Source of the DNA: Alphaproteobacteria bacterium
GTDB taxonomy: Bacteria; Pseudomonadota; Alphaproteobacteria; Paracaedibacterales; CAIULA01
DNA length: 33,393 bases
Reading direction: 5' to 3'
NCBI GenBank assembly: GCA_019749935.1
Contig: JAIEPD010000032.1
Coordinates: 1-33,393 of the forward strand
This document shows positions 1 through 7,060 of this stretch, piece by piece. The notes beneath the pieces were generated by a model that did no database searches, had not been told where the DNA came from, and saw only the letters and a program-made list of their open reading frames with translations. The translations under genes were made by a program, and so were the position numbers. Every line of letters starts with the position of its first letter. The first letter of the stretch is position 1.

Positions 1-1
1 T

Positions 2-106
2 TGGAGCAGTACCAAACGGTATCATATCCCCTTCATTAAAGTTGGATGGCTAGTCAGGTGCCGCAAATCAGAACTGGGCAGTTTTTTAGACAAACACGCC
101 ATTTGA
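2..106 (+). CDS. 3' end of an excisionase-like helix-turn-helix protein (partial, cut by window edge)
   Basis: An open frame enters from the left edge and stops with TGA at 104-106, giving 34 visible residues. The visible tail contains IPFIKVGWLVRCRKSELGSF followed by LDKHAI. This matches the C-terminal half of the short MerR-like/excisionase (HTH_17) fold, where 'lPxikvGrlvRyrksdLdxfl' forms the wing and last helix. Members of this family are small regulators of integrases or direct excision of mobile elements, so one at the edge of a conjugative element fits. The start and the recognition helix lie outside the window, so subtype (Xis, AlpA or plain regulator) cannot be decided. Confidence 0.6.
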   Translation, partial: WSSTKRYHIPFIKVGWLVRCRKSELGSFLDKHAI

Positions 107-202
107 TTTCTTTTAGAATCTCTCTTAGAGAATTTTCAAGAGACAGGAGTTTGCAAGATAGAATGGTGCTAAAGAATGAAGCCTCAAACTTTTGGTAAAG
201 GA

Positions 203-1015
203 TTAAATTCCTTTCCATGCATCGCCAGGTAGTTTAGAAACCAATTCTTGATGAACAAGCTTATATTCAAAGGCAGGGTCGTGTTTATGCTCATCTCGCA
301 ACAGAGCACGCATATCAATTAGAAAATCTGAGCTATTGAGTTTTTCATGCATGTTTTTCTCGAACTCAGCTCTAGAAACAGACAGGCTATCTTGCTTCAT
401 GTAATGTTGAAAGCATTCGATAATTTGATCAGCATTAATGTCATTAATGAGACGTAAAGCCATAAAAAGGTCAAATAGATCCCTTCCTTTGAGCCGTTGA
501 TACAAAGCTCTTAACTTTGTTGCAAGAAGCTCTTCTATTTTATAGGTGGTGATCTGAGTTTGTCCTGAGTACCACTGGTTTTCCATAGAGAAAGGTATTT
601 GAGTAAGGCCTAAAACTGTAAAATGCTCTCTTGAATTAATCTCAAGCTTAACGCGCATAGGTATTGTGGGCTCTTCAGCTTGGAATTTATAAATTAGGCT
701 AACACGACCTTGATTTTGTTTTCGTTTGGGGTCTCCTAACCAAGGATCAATAATTGCTCTTAATGCATCTAGAATATCACCGATTGGTCCAGGATGGATT
801 TGCACAAGATCAATATCTTCCGAATAACGAAGAGGTGGCTTAAAATAAAGCTTGTTTAAAGCTGTGCCTCCTCTAAAAGCTAATTTTTCTTGAAGAAAAG
901 GCGAGGAGAAAATTTCGCATAGGATTCTTGAGAGAATAAGATCTTGTTCAACTTGGGCAGATGACACCCATGGAGCTTGGTCGTACCACTCAATAATAGC
1001 ACTTTTTTCAATCAT
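203..1015 (-). CDS. abiEii: AbiEii/AbiGii-family nucleotidyltransferase toxin
   Basis: This 270-residue protein is the toxin half of a type IV toxin-antitoxin pair. The nucleotidyltransferase core is visible as GGTALNKLY (about 49-57) followed by RYSEDIDL (63-70), whose acidic pair would hold metal and nucleotide. A second conserved block, ELLATKLRALYQR then KGRDLFDL, lies at about 162-183. These are the hallmark blocks of AbiEii, a GTP-dependent nucleotidyltransferase-like toxin first known from phage abortive infection; related MenT toxins modify tRNA 3' ends. The ATG overlaps the antitoxin stop by four bases (ATGA), so the two are translationally coupled. All catalytic motifs look intact. 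Target and phage-defence activity here are inference. Confidence 0.9.
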   Translation of the reverse strand: MIEKSAIIEWYDQAPWVSSAQVEQDLILSRILCEIFSSPFLQEKLAFRGGTALNKLYFKPPLRYSEDIDLVQIHPGPIGDILDALRAIIDPWLGDPKRKQNQGRVSLIYKFQAEEPTIPMRVKLEINSREHFTVLGLTQIPFSMENQWYSGQTQITTYKIEELLATKLRALYQRLKGRDLFDLFMALRLINDINADQIIECFQHYMKQDSLSVSRAEFEKNMHEKLNSSDFLIDMRALLRDEHKHDPAFEYKLVHQELVSKLPGDAWKGI

Positions 1016-1812
1016 ATATCTGGTTCTACTTTATCATTAATAATTAATTTCCAATTTTCATCTTTACTCAAAACAAGTCGCTGCTTGGAGAGTTTTAAAG
1101 GTATGTACTGCAGTTTTTTGCTTTTAATCCATTTTTTTAGTGGCTGAGCTAAAGCCTTTGAACCTACAACCTCTAAAAGATAACCTAATCTTTGAGAACA
1201 AGACAACGGCATTCCTTGGGTTGCTATTTCAACCAATTTGTCTGCGTTAAGAGATTCTTCCAGCTCTGATAATACGGTTGCAATATGATTGATTCCCCCA
1301 CTCGCTTGAAGGTATCTAATCAGATCAAAGGCAGTTTGCTCAGGAGTTGCAAGACGAAGAGTACCAGTTGGTACTTTAAAAGAGTTTATTTTTGCTTTTT
1401 CTAAAAGTGCGCTTTTATAAAATTGAATTTTGGATCTTCCCACCTGAAGAGAATGCAGACTCTTATTAATAATGACCTGATAAATTTGAGGTGCCTGATG
1501 CGAGGCTCCATGATAAGAAGCTGCTGTTAATAGCCCTACATAATAAGAAATGCCCAGATGTTTCATTAAAGTATCTATGTACCATTCAGGTGGCAAGGAA
1601 CTCATATTCTTATATTCAAGGGGGATAATCAGATACAAACCTTGAGTTAGGGAAGTTATACGCTGTTTTTGAGAAAGCCTTTTAATGCTGCTTCTAAAAG
1701 CATCATCTGTGCAATTAAGCGCTTTTAAAGCCTCAGTTTTTTCAAAAACATATTTGCCTCTTGCTTGTAAGAGATCGATATAAGTGGAGAGATGTTTGAT
1801 TTCATAATTCAT
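1012..1812 (-). CDS. abiEi: AbiEi-family antitoxin / transcriptional autoregulator
   Basis: This 266-residue protein lies directly upstream of the AbiEii toxin in the same minus-strand operon. The N-terminus has the winged-helix pattern of AbiEi antitoxins: a helix-turn-helix around residues 22-55, with RLSQKQRITSLTQGLYLIIP as the wing. A longer C-terminal region follows, with 'GLLTAASYHGASHQAPQ' and 'RLATPEQTAFDLIRYL', both typical of the AbiEi/transcriptional-regulator family. Antitoxins of this family neutralise the toxin and repress their own promoter by binding inverted repeats. A perfect 19-bp palindrome lies 9 bp upstream of the start at 1821-1839, consistent with that autoregulation. 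Confidence 0.88.
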   Translation of the reverse strand: MNYEIKHLSTYIDLLQARGKYVFEKTEALKALNCTDDAFRSSIKRLSQKQRITSLTQGLYLIIPLEYKNMSSLPPEWYIDTLMKHLGISYYVGLLTAASYHGASHQAPQIYQVIINKSLHSLQVGRSKIQFYKSALLEKAKINSFKVPTGTLRLATPEQTAFDLIRYLQASGGINHIATVLSELEESLNADKLVEIATQGMPLSCSQRLGYLLEVVGSKALAQPLKKWIKSKKLQYIPLKLSKQRLVLSKDENWKLIINDKVEPDI

Positions 1813-1820
1813 ATATAAAA

Positions 1821-1839
1821 TGTGTCATAAAATGACACA
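1821..1839. promoter_or_regulatory. Palindromic operator candidate for AbiEi
   Basis: TGTGTCAT-AAA-ATGACACA is a perfect 8-bp inverted repeat with a 3-bp spacer, 9 bp upstream of the abiEi start on the minus strand. A related half-site, ATGACAC, occurs at 1927-1933. AbiEi proteins are known to bind inverted repeats in their own promoters; that this is the bound site is inference. Confidence 0.6.
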
Positions 1840-2080
1840 AATTTCAACATTAATTTTATTTATTGAAAGCTCATTTAAGGCAGTTTTAAGTTAACAACTA
1901 GCATTTTTATCTCTTTACAATACCATATGACACTTTCTCCCAATATATAGTTTGATCTTAAGTAACTCTCTTATTTTTATAAAAATATAACTTGTCGATG
2001 GGGTTAAAAATGGAAACAAAAACTTTGCTAAAAAATCTTGATAACATTAGATTTAAAAGTAAAAAATACAAGAAGTGTTT

Positions 2081-4107
2081 ATGTCAATCGATTCCCTTAA
2101 CACCGTTTTTAAAAAACTCTTCAATGACCAAAATTCTTTGCTTACACTAACGGAAGCCTCAGATTTGGTTGGTGAAGCTATCAAATGCTATGCTTTGCTT
2201 TTAAAAGATAAAAATCCTCCAAAAAATGACCCTAAACAGAAAGATCTTGCAAATTTTAAAGAGTATAAAAAGAAATTTAGGGCAGAAATAATACCGCTTC
2301 TGCATACAGCAACCTACCTTAAATCGACAGATAATGAGCCTGAAAAAATTTTATTTTGTCCAAAAGATAAGGAATATGATGGAGTTTTTTATTGGAAAGA
2401 TAAAGAAGTACGCTTAGAACTAGTACGCGCTTTAGGAGGAGATAGTAGAGGTCACAATGAAGGTTTAGTGCAAGAGTTATTAGATAAAGTAGGGATAGCT
2501 CCTTTAGGACAATCTATAAAATATTCTGGAAATAAAAGTAAACGACAATTCGGCAGAAATGCCCCACGAGTTAATGTTAATCAGCATAAAATATATATTC
2601 CTGCTCGTTTGAAATTAGCTTTAAAAGAAAAAATAGAAAAAGCTAAAAAAAGTCAAAACATTCAAAAGTATAAGACCATTGGCTTATTATTACTGTTCCT
2701 TTGCATTGGCATGAAGATACATTTCATGAAGCGTGTGCAAGGTTTTGGAAGAGTGTATATAAAACTCAATCTCCCTTTAGCAGGGTTTTTGTAATTACTG
2801 AAGAGTTTATAAAAACTGGCGATATTTTTTCAATTAACTGTGAGGAACTTTTCTATGGTCTTCCTGCAAGAATTAAGAAAAGAAATTTGGTTCAGTCAAT
2901 TTGGGATTCTTGGAATGACGAGCATATAATTCATTTTTTGCTAAGATTGCAAAATATGGAGTTTGATTCAGAAAGTGGACAAGAGCTTTATAATCTTCTA
3001 CGTAAAGTACCTGATGATATATTAATTAAAAATTCCGATTACATTGCCAAATGGTTGCTGCAAGTTAGCCAAAATGTGAAAGAAGATAGTGAACCAAAAT
3101 TCTTAGAATTGTTTGATAGACTTGTTAAATGTGCGTCTAAAACCTCTATCAAAGGACGATTAGATAGCTGTATAAATGAGGCATTTAACCATCCTATTGG
3201 TGAATTGACCCGATCAATTTTGTTTTTGTTAGACCGAAATCTAAAAATGAATAATCAAATTTCTCAAGAAATCCAATTACGCCTCACTGATCTTGTGGGA
3301 GGTTCCAACCAGAACCAATTAATAAGTTTAATTATTGCTGTTTTGAATATTGGATGGCTTTTCAAAATTGATAAAGAATGGGTAAAAACATATCTATTAA
3401 AACATTTTAAATGGATTCCATCGAATCAAGGATTTCAATATATTTGGCAAGCCTTTATTAAGGATATTTATTCAAAGAATCCAACTTTATCACATGAACT
3501 TTTTTCTGAGCTCAAGCACGATTTTCTGGAAGCAATTAAGCATCTGAATCAAAAAGAATCACATCAGAGTTTATGCTACATTTTAATTTATTTGCTTTTC
3601 CATGAAGATAGCTATTTTGATCAAAAAGACTTTTCTAAAGAGCTCCTTATAGAACTTGATATTGAAAAGCTAGAGCATATTTCATGTGCAATATTTCAAC
3701 TTTTAGATTCAGCCGGAGAGAAAAGCCATAAATTGTGGGCAAGTAAGATAAATAGCTGGATTAAAACTAATTGGCCTCAGGATGAACAATTCGTGACATC
3801 TGGTATATCAGATAATTTTGTGAAAGCTGCAATTATAGCAAGAGAAGCATTTGGTGAAGCTGTAAAGACTTTATCTTTGCAAGGAATGTTAACAGTTTCA
3901 AATGATATTGGTTTTCTTTTATATACAATTAACCACTTATATTCGCCACTTTCAGAATTTTTTCCAGAGGAAAGTCTAGAGGTATTATATAGAGTATTGC
4001 CAAGAGAAAATATGGAAGGCCTTCTATCTTTCTATAAGCTTCGTGATATTAAGAAATGTTTAGAAATTATTACGACCTATCAGCCACGTTTGTTGGAAGA
4101 TTTATGA
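2081..4107 (+). pseudogene. Large protein of unknown function, split by a -1 frameshift near 2674-2700
   Basis: Two long frames make one apparent gene. The first runs from about 2081 (or GTG 2075) to a stop at 2794; the second is open from 2674 and runs to 4107. The N-terminal part has a lysine-rich KKSQ...KYKTIG segment, and the other frame continues sensibly as LIITVPLHWHEDTFHEACAR, so the natural product switches frame within a TTATTATTA run at about 2684-2692. The joined product is about 675 residues. The N-terminal part has a compact 'KEVRLELVRALGG' segment; the C-terminal 450 residues are all-helical, HEAT-like, with a WPQDEQFVTSGISDNF block near the end. By memory this tail resembles the ends of very large defence-associated proteins, but I cannot name the family. 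It may be a pseudogene, a sequencing error or, less likely, programmed frameshifting. Confidence 0.55.
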
Positions 4108-4500
4108 TACAAAGCAGTCAATGAACCAATCGAGGCTATTTTAAAGCAACCTAGATTAAATAAAAACACATTTTCTTAAAAAGAAACTGTAGTTCTTATT
4201 ACGAAGAAATCGAAATAGGCATTATCGTTTTCACGAACCCCAAGTACTTTCTGCCATAAGGCAGAAAGACAAGAGAATACCAACTGTAGCTTTTGATAAT
4301 TGATTGTAACAATTTTTCATCTTTACCTGCCTTTCTTTGTTTTTTAGTTTCCCAATCGTAAGATTTAAAGAATATTTTATAAAAAGTTTACTCAAAAAAA
4401 TAAATGATAAGCTACAGTTTTCGATTTTAAAGTTAGAAGCAATATAGAATGTTTTCGAACTTAAGTGAAGTCACCTACAATAGACCGTTTTTAAACGGCA
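4108..4500. other. Tail-to-tail intergenic region with a hairpin and short repeats
   Basis: No gene is apparent in these 393 bases between a plus-strand and a minus-strand gene that converge. They hold the 4247-4268 hairpin and three copies of an AACTGTAG-like word: 4187 region, 4282-4290, and inverted at 4411-4419. I see no intact insertion sequence. Confidence 0.5.
4247..4268. terminator. Perfect hairpin between convergent genes, possible bidirectional terminator
   Basis: CTTTCTGCC-ATAA-GGCAGAAAG forms a perfect 9-bp stem with a 4-base loop. It lies between the 3' end of the broken gene (4107) and the 3' end of the minus-strand gene (4501). Neither strand has a U-tract directly after the stem, so if it terminates transcription it is not a textbook intrinsic terminator. 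Confidence 0.4.
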
Positions 4501-4875
4501 TCAATCAATTTCAATTTTTATATTTTCTAAATCCAGAAAAAATAATGTTGTGTATCTGGCCTTTTGAGAAACAAGTTCTCCACCTAGTTGCTGAGATAAA
4601 GATCGGATGGGTCGAAGTAAATGAATCTCTCTATCATAATTGCTTGGTAGGTTTAAAAGTTCTGCCAGATCTTCAATGGATAATAGAGTTGGATAACGGC
4701 TTCCCATGCACCGATCTTTTAAAGCTTGTGTGAGCAATATATGGAGGATTTCACGCCTTTTATAAGCTTGTCTTGGCAGGATTTTTTTGTTTTCAAAGAA
4801 AACTTCGTTGTTAACGAATTTAAGCGTTAGGAAGCGTTTGTCTGATTGAATGGGAGAGAGTTGACTTTTACTCAT
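4501..4875 (-). CDS. Small protein of unknown function, possible winged-helix DNA binder
   Basis: This 124-residue protein starts at an ATG preceded by AAGG about 7 bases upstream. I do not recognise its family. A predicted helical stretch (REILHILLTQAL) is followed by LSIEDLAELLNL, then a helix and RYTTLFFLD, an arrangement compatible with a winged helix-turn-helix. It is transcribed away from the tra operon across the shared 490-bp leader region, where a regulator of conjugation would be expected. That role is inference only. The overlapping plus-strand frame at 4449-4733 is less protein-like and was rejected. Confidence 0.5.
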   Translation of the reverse strand: MSKSQLSPIQSDKRFLTLKFVNNEVFFENKKILPRQAYKRREILHILLTQALKDRCMGSRYPTLLSIEDLAELLNLPSNYDREIHLLRPIRSLSQQLGGELVSQKARYTTLFFLDLENIKIEID

Positions 4876-5170
4876 TAGAAAACCTTATTTTTACTTTTGA
4901 TTGTTGATCCTGTGTTCAGTGCTTTTTTGTAATTATTTATAAGATAGCGAACAATAATTAGATATACAAAATATATATTTAAGAAATTTCTAGATTAACA
5001 AGTTGAAAAAATTATATTTTTGCGATCAATAGGGGAATTATCGGATTGATGCTAATAAATAACGAAATTGTTGTTTAATAAGCCCTGTTAAAAATGAATC
5101 AAGCATTAAGCAAAATAGTTTAACACTCCTTAATGAAAAGGAACGCTGGTTTGTGATTACGCAAAATTTT

Positions 5171-5206
5171 TTATGCTTACGGTTTTAAGGCGCTAAAGCC
5201 GCATAA
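5171..5206 (+). promoter_or_regulatory. Leader hairpin 1 of the tra operon
   Basis: CGGTTTTA (5180-5187) can pair with TAAAGCCG (5194-5201) around an AGGCGC loop, with one G-U pair. An outer TTATG/CATAA arm (5171-5175 with 5202-5206) extends it across a 4-base bulge. No U-tract follows, so it is more likely an RNA structure or protein site than a terminator. Confidence 0.35.
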
Positions 5207-5223
5207 ACTCTCACTTTTAAAAT

Positions 5224-5250
5224 GCATGCTTGTTGTCAACAAAAGCATGC
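5224..5250 (+). promoter_or_regulatory. Leader hairpin 2 of the tra operon
   Basis: GCATGC-TTGTTG (5224-5235) pairs with CAACAA (5237-5242) and GCATGC (5245-5250), giving a 12-bp stem with a 2-base AA bulge and a one-base loop as DNA. GCATGC is itself palindromic, so a protein binding site is also possible. It lies about 115 bp upstream of the first translated ORF of the operon. Confidence 0.4.
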
Positions 5251-5366
5251 TTACGTGGAAGAGTTCATTTTATTTCTCAATAATAACCCCATAACAACAC
5301 TGATCCTAACACCGCTGACTATAACAACGTTGAAGGGATCAATACTCTAAATTTGAGGAGAATACC

Positions 5367-5477
5367 ATGAACCCAAAAAATACTTTCATCAATCCAAAAG
5401 AGGCTCTCAAGCCATCACCAGCAGCATCTTCATCATCAATAAATCCTTTCTCTTTACTTCCCACTTTTACTCTCTAG
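5367..5477 (+). CDS. 36-residue leader ORF at the head of the tra operon
   Basis: ATG 5367 is preceded by a strong GAGGAG ribosome site at 5355-5360 with 6-base spacing, one of the best in the window. It encodes 36 residues rich in Pro, Ser and Ala (it includes KPSPAASSSSINPFSLLP) and stops at TAG 5475-5477. The next gene's GTG at 5479 follows after one base and has no ribosome site of its own, so translation of the downstream HigB-like gene probably depends on this ORF. There is no signal peptide or membrane segment, and I recognise no family. It may be a true small protein or a translational leader. Confidence 0.5.
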   Translation: MNPKNTFINPKEALKPSPAASSSSINPFSLLPTFTL

Positions 5478-5478
5478 G

Positions 5479-5802
5479 GTGTCACCAGCCATGCAAATCA
5501 TTAATAAATTTGTTTTAGACAAACACATCCAAGAACAACCTGAAACAAGAAATAGCCTTTTAGCTTGGTTGCATGAGGTTGAACGATATGAATGGAATAC
5601 GTTTTCGGACGTTTTCAATCATTTTCCAAAAGCGGTTGCTTTGAAGGCGGGAAGGGAAGTGACCTTTGAAATCCAAAAAGACTCTTGTTATTTGCTTGCT
5701 GTGATTGATTATCCAACCCATGTTTTATCCATTTTGTCGATAGGGCCTTTAAAAGATGTCCTTGTTCCGCGTCTCGCAAAACATTTTCAAAAGGGAAGTT
5801 AA
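5479..5802 (+). CDS. HigB-like (RelE-fold) protein with degenerate active region, no partner antitoxin
   Basis: This 107-residue protein resembles the HigB mRNA-interferase family along its length: R-x3-L-x-AWLHEVERYEWNTFSDV, then a strand region ending CYLLAVIDY, then LSIGPLKDV. In active HigB toxins the corresponding segments are typically 'yRlv...y' and 'iGtHaeYd'. Here the arginine and the histidine positions are replaced by leucine, so ribonuclease activity is doubtful. No HigA-type antitoxin follows; the next gene is the pilin candidate. GTG 5479 is the start if translation is coupled to the leader ORF; ATG 5491 is the alternative. A regulatory role early in the tra operon is possible but unproven. 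Confidence 0.6.
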   Translation: MSPAMQIINKFVLDKHIQEQPETRNSLLAWLHEVERYEWNTFSDVFNHFPKAVALKAGREVTFEIQKDSCYLLAVIDYPTHVLSILSIGPLKDVLVPRLAKHFQKGS

Positions 5803-5875
5803 TAAAAATAAAGGAAATACTGAAACACTAAGAAACTTTAAACCGATTTAAAAGATTTTTGTAAAGGAACAGGTC

Positions 5876-6163
5876 ATGAAACAAACAATGAAGCGACTGA
5901 ACAAGTTCAAAAAAATAGGCTTAGGGTTTCTCGTTGGAACCGGACTCAATCTTGCCTTAGCCGATATTGATATGAAACCCACGGTTGAAGAATACGATAA
6001 GCATGAATCAGGGATTGCTCGTCTCATCTTGGGTGGAGGAGGCGTGTGGAGTCTGGCTCGAACTTTTCAGTCGGGTGGATTTGCTCCTTTGGGTGTTTAT
6101 GGAGGAGCTGCGATTGGCTATTACCTGATTCACAAAGCCAGACCGGAATGGTTCCCTTTATAG
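5876..6163 (+). CDS. Candidate F-type propilin (TraA position), small secreted/membrane protein
   Basis: This 95-residue protein directly precedes traL, where F-type systems encode the TraA pilin. It has a basic N-terminus, a hydrophobic core (GLGFLVGTGLNLALA) and a plausible signal-peptidase site after ALA, about residue 29. The remaining roughly 66 residues hold a glycine-rich hydrophobic segment (ARLILGGGGVWSLAR) and a second one (APLGVYGGAAIGYYLI). Mature F pilins are about 70 residues with two hydrophobic helices, so size and layout agree. I see no diagnostic pilin signature, so the call rests on position and architecture. The start has an AAAGGA site upstream. Confidence 0.5.
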   Translation: MKQTMKRLNKFKKIGLGFLVGTGLNLALADIDMKPTVEEYDKHESGIARLILGGGGVWSLARTFQSGGFAPLGVYGGAAIGYYLIHKARPEWFPL

Positions 6164-6182
6164 AGAAAGTGGAAAGATCCTT

Positions 6183-6491
6183 ATGAGCCTTCAACAACAC
6201 GTCATTTTAAATCACGTCGATACCCCGGTCCGATTCTTATTCTGGACAAAAGAAGAAGCTTTATTGATCTTAGCGCCTTTTATGCTCGGAAGTACTCTGG
6301 ATTTTATTCTGTTAGGGTTCATTACAAGTCTTAGCAACTTTTATCTGATTCATCTTTATAAACGGTATTTTGGCAAAGGCCAATTGCAGGCGGTTCGGTA
6401 TTGGTTTTTTCCAGTAAATCCAAATCGCCTTTCAAGTTTTCCACCCTCATACATTCGCGAATTTATAGGAGAGGGGGTCATAGAGAGATGA
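6183..6491 (+). CDS. traL: TraL, F-type conjugative pilus assembly protein
   Basis: TraL is a small inner-membrane protein at the pilus base, the VirB3 counterpart of F-type type IV secretion. The 102 residues include the family's N-terminal VDTPVRFLFWTKEEALLIL block, two hydrophobic segments at about 27-60, and a short basic cytoplasmic tail with FGKGQLQAVRYWFFP. F-plasmid TraL is 91 residues. It starts 20 bases after the pilin candidate, and its stop overlaps the traE start (ATGA), so it is part of the same transcript. Confidence 0.9.
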   Translation: MSLQQHVILNHVDTPVRFLFWTKEEALLILAPFMLGSTLDFILLGFITSLSNFYLIHLYKRYFGKGQLQAVRYWFFPVNPNRLSSFPPSYIREFIGEGVIER

Positions 6492-7060
6492 AATTTCAAT
6501 TGCAAACAAAACGCTTAGGTCAGGCCCAGTTTCAAAGAAACTTTCTCTCCGGTTTGAGCTGTATTCTTTTAGGAACGTGTTTTGTCCTTTCTGTTGCCTT
6601 GTTTTTTAAAAAAGAACGTATCATTATTTGTCCGCCTGAACTTAAAAATAGCTACTGGGTTGAAGGCAATCAATTTTCTCCGTCCTATATTGAAGAAATG
6701 AGTCTTTTCTTTGCGCACCTTTTACTGGATGTTACCGAATCCAGTATTGGTTGGCAGGGATCTGTGATTCTGCGGTATGTGATTCCGGAAAGTTATGGTG
6801 CTGTTAAAGCCAAAATCCTGGATGATGAAAAACGTCTTAAAAACGAACAACTAAGCCTTCATTTTAAAGCCACCACCTTTAAGCTGGATGCCAGCCAATT
6901 ATTGGCTGAAATCACGGGTGATTTGATCAGTTATGTCGGTTCTAAAAAGATTGCTCAAGTTCGAGAAACCTATCAACTGAAACTGCAAAATCGCTCCGGT
7001 CGTCTTTTGATTGAATCTTTTTCTTTATTGAAGACGGAGAAATCTCATGAGACTGCATAA
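6488..7060 (+). CDS. traE: TraE, F-type conjugative transfer protein (VirB5/VirB8-like position)
   Basis: ATG 6488 overlaps the traL stop and gives 190 residues, matching F TraE (188). The frame stays open further upstream into traL, but that would duplicate coding sequence and is not preferred. One transmembrane helix lies at about 18-38 (FLSGLSCILLGTCFVLSVAL), followed by a periplasmic domain with ICPPELKNSYWV and SPSYIEEMSLFFAHLLLDVT, both typical of the TraE family. TraE belongs to the inner-membrane part of the mating channel and is needed for pilus assembly. It overlaps traK by 14 bases. Confidence 0.9.
   Translation: MKFQLQTKRLGQAQFQRNFLSGLSCILLGTCFVLSVALFFKKERIIICPPELKNSYWVEGNQFSPSYIEEMSLFFAHLLLDVTESSIGWQGSVILRYVIPESYGAVKAKILDDEKRLKNEQLSLHFKATTFKLDASQLLAEITGDLISYVGSKKIAQVRETYQLKLQNRSGRLLIESFSLLKTEKSHETA

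Larger units (their letters stand above)
4876..5366. promoter_or_regulatory. Divergent leader/regulatory region of the tra operon
   Basis: This AT-rich stretch of about 490 bases has no long reading frame and separates the minus-strand gene at 4501 from the plus-strand tra operon. It holds two hairpins (5171-5206 and 5224-5250) and a direct repeat, ATAACAAC(A/G), at 5291-5300 and 5321-5330. No promoter with both a good -35 and -10 could be chosen; TATAAC at 5320-5325 is the best -10 match near the leader ORF. Confidence 0.45.

Noticed and set aside
197-214. AAAGGA/TCCTTT hairpin over the AbiEii stop codon
   Set aside because: The stem is only 6 bp and no U-tract follows on the minus strand; too weak to call a terminator.
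2010-2150. METKTLLKNL... frame upstream of the broken gene
   Set aside because: It is short and runs out of frame into the better-supported gene start at 2081; it could be a remnant, but nothing supports it.
4449-4733. Plus-strand 94-residue frame
   Set aside because: It overlaps the minus-strand 124-residue frame, which has a ribosome site and a more protein-like composition.
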